Assembly (NCBI GenBank): GCA_030674155.1
Contig: CM060326.1
Location: forward strand, 19,707,669 to 19,771,668
Reading direction: 5' to 3'
Source of the DNA: Stramonita haemastoma
Lineage: Eukaryota; Mollusca; Gastropoda; Neogastropoda; Muricidae
DNA: 64,000 bases
Of the stretch, positions 41,321 to 64,000 are shown in pieces (the stretch's first letter is position 1; each line of letters begins with the position of its first letter). The notes under the pieces are model-generated. The model saw only the letters and a list, made by a program, of their open reading frames with translations, ran no database searches and was not told the DNA's origin. The translations under genes and the position numbers were made by a program.

Positions 41321-41369
41321 TGAATGCCCTAGAGGGATATCCTGCCCCTAGTTTATAGCCTCAACCGGA

Positions 41370-41506
41370 ATACCTTTAGTGGACTGGAGTCAGCACTGAT
41401 GTTAACTTCTGGGGGGGAACCCCACTTAAATGGGGATGTTGGTGGTGGCTTGAACCCAGGCTGTCAGACTGCTTGCGCAATGCTCTAACCACCAGGCTAT
41501 CTTGTC

Positions 41507-41513
<7 letters not shown>
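41370..41513 (-). mobile_element. SINE family A, head half
   Basis: Plus-strand GGAGTCAGCACTGATGTTAA, GGTGGCTTGAACCCAGGCTG and CTAACCACCAGGCTATCTTG then TCC are the complement of the family A head and body start. It is adjacent to a GT tract. Confidence 0.8.
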
Positions 41514-41553
<40 letters not shown>

Positions 41554-41671
41554 CGTGCGTGTGTGCGTGTGTGTATATTGTGTGTGTGTGTGTGTGTGCG
41601 TGCGTGCGTGTGTGTGTGCGTGCGTGTGTATATTGTGTGTGTGTATATTGTGTGTGTGTGTGTGTGTGTAT

Positions 41672-41727
<56 letters not shown>

Positions 41728-41735
41728 TGTGTTTT
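41509..41735 (+). repeat. (GT)n microsatellite
   Basis: GT tract with repeated TGTATATTGTGTG and GCGTGCGTG interruptions, between two SINE fragments. Confidence 0.95.
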
Positions 41736-41751
41736 CTTTTCTTATTCTTTT

Positions 41752-41845
41752 GTTCTTTCACTTTGAGGATAATGAAATAAGCACTCATGTGTTTTACATC
41801 TAGTCCCCGTGTGTATGCAGTTTTGTCAATTCTGTCATCCCTGTG
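41752..41845 (-). mobile_element. SINE family A, tail fragment
   Basis: Plus-strand GAGGATAATGAAATAAGCAC, TCATGTGTTTTACATCTAGT and CCCCGTGTGTATGCAGTTTT, complement of the 3' end. Confidence 0.8.
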
Positions 41846-42099
41846 TGTGTGTGTGTTTGCGTTTGTGTGTGTAGTCTGCTTGTGTATGAGTGTTATAACA
41901 CACAGTCTTTCCCACATACTCTATGCACTCATACACTGACGGACCATATATCATGTTTTGTCGTTACTGTGCTTAAGTACACACACACACACACACGTTT
42001 CCTGAATTTGACTATATATCTAGAAAATGATCCAAAAACCCCCACCAAAAAACCTCACATGCCATGGTGTGTAGTGTATGTATGTATGTGTTTATATCA

Positions 42100-42104
42100 T
42101 TATA

Positions 42105-42149
<45 letters not shown>

Positions 42150-42290
42150 AAGTCTGTCTGTCTGTCGTGTGCATACATGCTTGCATATTTGTGTGCATGG
42201 ATGCATGTATCATGTATGCGCACACATGTGTGTGTATGTGTGTGTGCATGCATGTGTGTGTGTGCATGCATGCATGAATGAATGTGTGCA
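42100..42290 (+). repeat. (GT)n and TGCATG-rich tract
   Basis: GT repeats at 42107-42146, then TGTGCATGCATG variants. Confidence 0.9.
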
Positions 42291-42299
42291 TGAAATCAT

Positions 42300-43555
42300 A
42301 GTTCATGGTCTTTTCTGTTTTACTCCCTTGTCCATCTATAGATATATATATATCAGCTCTGAAAAGAAAGACTCTACTGACATGGCTGCTGCAAGCAGAA
42401 CTCCAACCTTTGACTACTGGGTCAAGCACTGAATATCCTAGCCATTCAGCCCCTCTTTTCGCAGCATAAAAAAGCATTAAAAATACCCTTCATGGATGTT
42501 AAAAACGAAAAGCACTTTTCAGAGACGTTAAAAACTAAAAACAATCAAGTGATGACAAGCACCTCGTTTTGTGATGGATGGTCACAAAAAGTGACAAATG
42601 TTATGTTTATGTTGTACCAATGTATCACCGGTGAATGCTGACAGCATGTCACTTTCTGTCTGGTCTATTTTGGCACCCTTGGAAACAAAAAACCAAACAA
42701 AACAAAAACAAAACAGGCTGGGGGGTTGGGAGGTGGGAGGGGAGGAGACAGGGTCAGCATACATGTGCAGAAAATTTCACTGACTTTTCAAGTACAGTAA
42801 CACTACAGTGTTGGATGCTGATAAATATTATCCTGTTTGTTTGTTTAGACTTTGTTTGCTTTTCCTTGTTCTTCTGTGATCAGTCTCAGCCATAAATATT
42901 GCACACATTCAGCCACAGCATGTGTCGTGTGGCAACTTGGGCTGAGCATGCTGCTCCATAAATACTGAACACACAAGCCTTACTCTATTATAATCTATAA
43001 TAAGACTATAAGACCTACTTACTCTCTCAGAAAATTTGCAGAATTAATCTTGATTATTCTTGACATAAAAGCATATGTATTTCACTAACTGCCAACGAGT
43101 TTATACCTGCAATACTTTCACACCGCAACATAACACAAGTTTGTGCATTCCTGTCAATGAAGAGTAGATCAGTGAAACTTTTTTTTTTTTTTTAATGTTT
43201 GTTTTACATAATTTCAACATCCAAAGACGAGTGGCATTTATAAAGGCTCATGTTTATAAAGGCTCATGACAACTTGGCTCATGTTTTATGACCATTATAA
43301 AGAAGTCAACTGAATCTCCTATTTTGCTGGAAAGTGAACAAGTGTGCGGGGGGATGGGTCAGAGGGTGCGTGGGTGGGTGCAGGGAATGTCTTTAGTGGG
43401 CAGCTGAAAGGAACTTGAAACCTTCCCCACTGAGTACTATCCCTAGCATCACCTGATATCATCATAAAATTAAAAGGTTTAGGCAGAAAATCTGTTTATC
43501 CCCACTGATTGTTGGCCGACACTGTCAATACCATCTGCTGTTAAGACTATCGGGC
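42300..43555. other. gene-free stretch
   Basis: Mostly unique AT-rich sequence with no recognised exon. A T/A homopolymer run near 43180-43193 and a short local duplication (TTTATAAAGGCTCATG, 43233-43266) are the only structures noted. Confidence 0.45.
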
Positions 43556-43645
43556 CATACACAGTGGAATCTGTAGTGCCTGGTCTTCTCCTATGCTTGT
43601 AACTCTGCAGGAGGTCTGCCTGTCCCTTGGTCTCACTCTCAGCCA
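43556..43645 (+). repeat. dispersed repeat family E, copy 2
   Basis: GTAGTGCCTGGTCTTCTCCT and TAACTCTGCAGGAGGTCTGC match 10580-10727. Confidence 0.6.
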
Positions 43646-43714
43646 CTACATGATATTTAAACAAGTTCCATTACAAAAAAAAAATTCAGAATTGGCTGAT
43701 AAAAGGCAGAAGAA

Positions 43715-43925
<211 letters not shown>

Positions 43926-44078
43926 CACAGACAGAAAGAAAGAGAAGGGGTGGGGGTGGGGTTAAGGCAAAATACAAAAACAGGAGTGATAGAAATGGGG
44001 ACATTTCTAGCACAGAGTTTCCAGAAAGTGGGGTTGTTAAAATAGTACTGAAAGAGCCCCTGGCAAGTGACATGCCCA

Positions 44079-44460
44079 TAGAGCACAAGACTATCTGATG
44101 CAATCCTGTCAAAAGACAGACTACTTCATTTTTTTGGGTTTGTAAAAAAATACAAAAAAACAGAGCACAGGACTATCTCAGTATCTGATGCAATCCTGTC
44201 AGAAGACAGACTACATTTTTTTTTTTTTTTGTAAAAAAATACAAAAAATAGAACACAGGACTATCTGACGCAAAAGGCGAACTACTTCATTTTTTTTTTT
44301 TTTGGTAAAAAAATACAAAAAATAGAGCACAGGACTATCTGATGCAATCCTGTAAAAAAAACAACATAGAGCACAGACTATCTGATGCATCCTGTAAAAA
44401 CAAACCATAGAGAAAGACTATCTGATGCAATCCTGTCGGAAGACAGACTACTTCATTATT
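44079..44460 (+). repeat. minisatellite, about 70-bp units
   Basis: Six imperfect units contain AGAGCACAGGACTATCTGAT, GCAATCCTGTCAGAAGACAG and ACTACTTCATTTTTTT then TAAAAAAATACAAAAAA. Later units are shortened by deletion. No coding meaning is seen. Confidence 0.9.
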
Positions 44461-44699
44461 AGTAACATCCTAGCAATGCAAACTCATAGTGAAGTAGCAT
44501 ACAAAGTACGAAAAGTCAATGAAGTCTGTCAGCACCAAGCGTAATGAATCCAGACGGAAAATCATCACATGGGCAGCAAAAACAATGTCAGCTCTTTCCT
44601 GACTGAAAAATCTGATGACTGTTCTAGTGAACAGAACCTTGAAAAATCCAAGCCATAGTTCAAAATGAGGTGTTATTCAACTTATTGCAAACCAAAAAA

Positions 44700-44732
44700 T
44701 CATATATATAATTTTTATATTTTATATTATAT

Positions 44733-44768
<36 letters not shown>

Positions 44769-44770
44769 GT
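44700..44770 (+). repeat. (AT)n tract
   Basis: TA repeats with TTTTATATT interruptions. Confidence 0.9.
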
Positions 44771-45469
44771 ATGTATGTATTATATACAAACAATGAAATT
44801 ACAATGTTTATAATTAGCACAATGAATAAATGTGCCAGACAAAAATAGTGAAAAAGAAAAGAAAAAAAACAAAAAACAAAATAAACATCCAAAACAAACA
44901 AATCACTTTGACCCATTACAGAATCTGTGGCCAGTGTTGGCATGATCTGTCTCCACAAGACAACTAGGTTGGTATGGTTTAAAAGTCGGTTTACACAGAA
45001 ATTTATTCAGAAAAAAGCATCATTCTTCTCTTCCTTCATCTTTGGTCCCATCAAAATTTTAAAAGCATGCACACGCTGAGAGCAGAACAGTTCTCCTTAA
45101 GAATACATTAAGTGCAGGTCATAATACATTGCAGAGTAGACGGGAATACCATTTGCAGCGTCTAGACCTGGCTTTGACACACTGCTTAAGTAGGGATTCT
45201 GGTGGTAAAAAGCTCTGATGACTCCTCATTCCTCTGGTTGTGAAGGAAAAGAGGAGCAGACCTGAATATAGCATACTACAGTATAACAATAACTATTACC
45301 ATTATAAAACACTAAGAATTTTAAACATTGGTTTTAATGCTACGACACTTCTAACTGCATCCATCAGGACAAACGTGCAACATCGATCTTCAGATTAAAT
45401 AGGGTTTGTGTGAACTCAATGAATCATAACATAACTTTTATGTCATTGTAACGATGTAGGCTAAGTCGT

Positions 45470-46000
45470 GCACACTTACCGCTCTTCTTGCACGTGTTAG
45501 AAAGACGACACTCCTGTAGGCTTCCGGGTCATGTAGTATGGAGTGCCAATCGGAAAAAAATGTTGATTTTCACAGATTTTTTAAAGTATGAAAAAATACA
45601 CTGTGGACTTGTTTTGGGGATTGATGACATAGAGCAATACCAGGTAGTCACGAGAAAGTTAGAAATGATCATCAAAATAAGGATTGCTTGTGTTCCTACA
45701 GTGTTGACCCCGCGCATGCATACTGCGGTTAGGAAGCTAGCAGACAACAATTGACTGAGGGGGTGCAGTGTTTGTTCAAGAATAAGAAAAAAAGAATCAA
45801 ACCTACCAATTTTGTGCAAAATCACATGAGTTTGGAGTCAGAGGCTAGTCTTTCACAAAAAGAGTTGGGCTTTTTATTTTATTTTTGTGGATGCCTTAGT
45901 AATGTGGTATGAATACAAGAGTTATGTGGAAGAACTGAAGGAAAAGTGGCAAAATCTAAAACTTGCAATGCGCATGCGTCAATGTAGCGGAAGTTTACTA
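45470..46000. promoter_or_regulatory. candidate promoter upstream of fry
   Basis: Within 480 bp there is CTTCCGGG (45521-45528, ETS-type), CCAAT in GCCAATCGG (45545-45553), CCGCGCATGCAT (45710-45721), TGCGCATGCGTC (45969-45980, close to the palindromic NRF-1 consensus) and GCGGAAGT (45987-45994, ETS-type). This stretch has more CpG-containing motifs than its surroundings. On the minus strand GCG|GTAAGT near 45480-45474 is a good donor, so a divergent transcript is also possible. Inferred from motifs only. Confidence 0.4.
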
Positions 46001-46379
46001 TGTAGACATACACTGTCTCACATTACATTAGCAGCTTTGGAAAAAGAAAACAACGAAATTACCTTTAGACGTTTAATTATTTACTCCGATCTACTTGTCC
46101 TGAAGTGAAGGGAGCTTTTTGTAGGGTAAAATGTGACCTGTGTATCAAACAAGCTTAAAGAAGACTGGCAGGTATATTTGATTGGAGACTACCGTTTCCG
46201 AAGCAGACGACTCTGTGATGGAAAGAGATCCTCCGGTTCCAGGAAGAGGGACCAGTAGACGAGGTTGGTCTGCCATCAGCTGCCCTATGTGTGCATAAAA
46301 ATTAAAATAATCGCAAAGAAAGACTTTGCTGTTTCTGACTGAAGCAGTGAAGTGAAGTGAAGCAGCAACTCCAGCACAC

Positions 46380-46520
46380 TGATTCACACACAACACACAC
46401 ACAACACACACACACAACAACACACACACACACTCCACCCCCCCCCCCCCACCCCCCCCCCTATCTTTCTCTAACTCTGTCTCTCTCACACAGACATACG
46501 CACGCACGCACACACACACA

Positions 46521-46569
<49 letters not shown>

Positions 46570-46598
46570 GCACACACATACACACACACACACACATG

Positions 46599-46629
<31 letters not shown>

Positions 46630-46632
46630 CAC
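46380..46632 (+). repeat. (CA)n microsatellite with C run
   Basis: CA/CACAA repeats at 46384-46440, a C-rich run, then CA repeats with ATACA variants. Confidence 0.95.
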
Positions 46633-47043
46633 ACACATTTTGTGAATTTCTCTGTGTGTGAGTGTGGACATGTGTGTGGGTGTGGTTTCTTTGATTGTGA
46701 AGCCAGCTATGTTGGACCAAGTTTTCCACTGCAATTCATAATTGGTGTATCAGTGTAATACCAGAGAATTTACTCTAGTCTATGTCCTTATTCTTTGTTT
46801 GACTGTTTCTTTTTTCCAGACATTTTTTGCTTTGTCTTTTCAGTGTCTTGATAACTTTCGCATTGTGAAATTGTCAGTGTTTCATAGTTTTGCATGCATC
46901 ATTGCATATGTATTGAAAGTGAAATATGATAAAAACTGGGGAACAAACCCCCACTTTGACATTCTAATTTACTAGGAAATTAGTAGATCATTGTTCATGA
47001 ATCTTAAACATCTGGATATAATGGATGCCTCTGCATTGTACAG

Positions 47044-64000
<16,957 letters not shown>

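Larger units (their letters stand above)
39429..41336 (-). mobile_element. piggyBac-like transposon relic, 1.9 kb
   Basis: The termini CCCTCTAGAGCC (39429) and the complement of the right end CCCTCTAGGGCA (41336) share an 8-base CCCTCTAG, similar to the CCC start of piggyBac TIRs. ATAT flanks both ends (39425-39428, 41337-41340). The minus strand carries a decayed transposase: acidic N-terminus, FTGDLEHPPE, YLITDELLKKVEDQTSLFSV, GTSINTTLKEIE and FKKLAGHLHFADK, then directly a Cys-rich C-terminal remnant. The central catalytic Asp domain is missing and several stops and frame breaks are present, so the copy is dead. Five copies of a 16-bp palindrome lie near the ends. Confidence 0.85.

Noticed and set aside
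45887..46108. Possible first fry coding exon (MDALVMWYEYKSYVEELKEK frame)
   Set aside because: It is a non-repetitive open frame near the candidate promoter, but I see no match to the Furry N-terminus and no donor in the correct phase.

Overview
This is eukaryotic nuclear DNA, probably from a lophotrochozoan and most likely a gastropod mollusc. The reasons are spliced genes with GT-AG introns, AT-rich non-coding DNA saturated with microsatellites, tRNA-derived SINEs and MITE-like transposons, and protein-level matches to animal genes. The species cannot be named from sequence alone. Most long open frames in the window are translations of dinucleotide repeats, not genes.

Three protein-coding loci can be supported. 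(1) 2041-6620, plus strand: a four-exon folate-receptor-family gene (FOLR-A). Its exon order matches the second copy, but three single-base frame breaks make it a pseudogene or a mis-sequenced gene. (2) 30520-23822, minus strand: an intact four-exon folate-receptor-family gene (FOLR-B). It encodes 260 residues with a signal peptide, the conserved cysteine framework and a hydrophobic C-terminus that suggests a GPI anchor. The two copies share identical exon phases, point toward each other and are about 17 kb apart. (3) 47044 to beyond about 63360, plus strand: at least 17 exons of the N-terminal part of furry (fry), the very large scaffold protein for NDR/Tricornered kinases. The gene starts upstream of the first recognised exon and runs off the window. 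A cluster of ETS, CCAAT and NRF-1-like motifs at 45.5-46.0 kb could be its promoter, or a divergent one.

Layout: 1-2.0 kb repeats; 2.0-6.6 kb FOLR-A; 6.6-23.8 kb gene-poor DNA with SINEs and three TIR-bearing MITE candidates (11.5, 13.7 and 17.0 kb); 23.8-30.5 kb FOLR-B, whose second intron holds a SINE split by a 1.8-kb hAT-like element; 30.5-47.0 kb microsatellites, SINEs and a decayed piggyBac element at 39.4-41.3 kb; 47.0-64.0 kb fry, with SINE fragments and minisatellites in its introns.

The most unusual structures are two intronic minisatellites, one in each FOLR gene and in different introns. Each has a period of about 56-58 bp and tandemly copies the 3' end of the preceding exon with its 5' splice donor, so each intron carries a ladder of decoy donor sites. 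Also notable are a recurring 16-bp palindrome (GTATCATATATGATAC) inside the piggyBac relic, which sits in a SINE with an apparent ATAT target duplication, and the hAT-like element with perfect 16-bp TIRs nested in another SINE. Single-base frame breaks also occur in otherwise well-conserved fry exons, so assembly indels must be considered before calling any frameshift biological.
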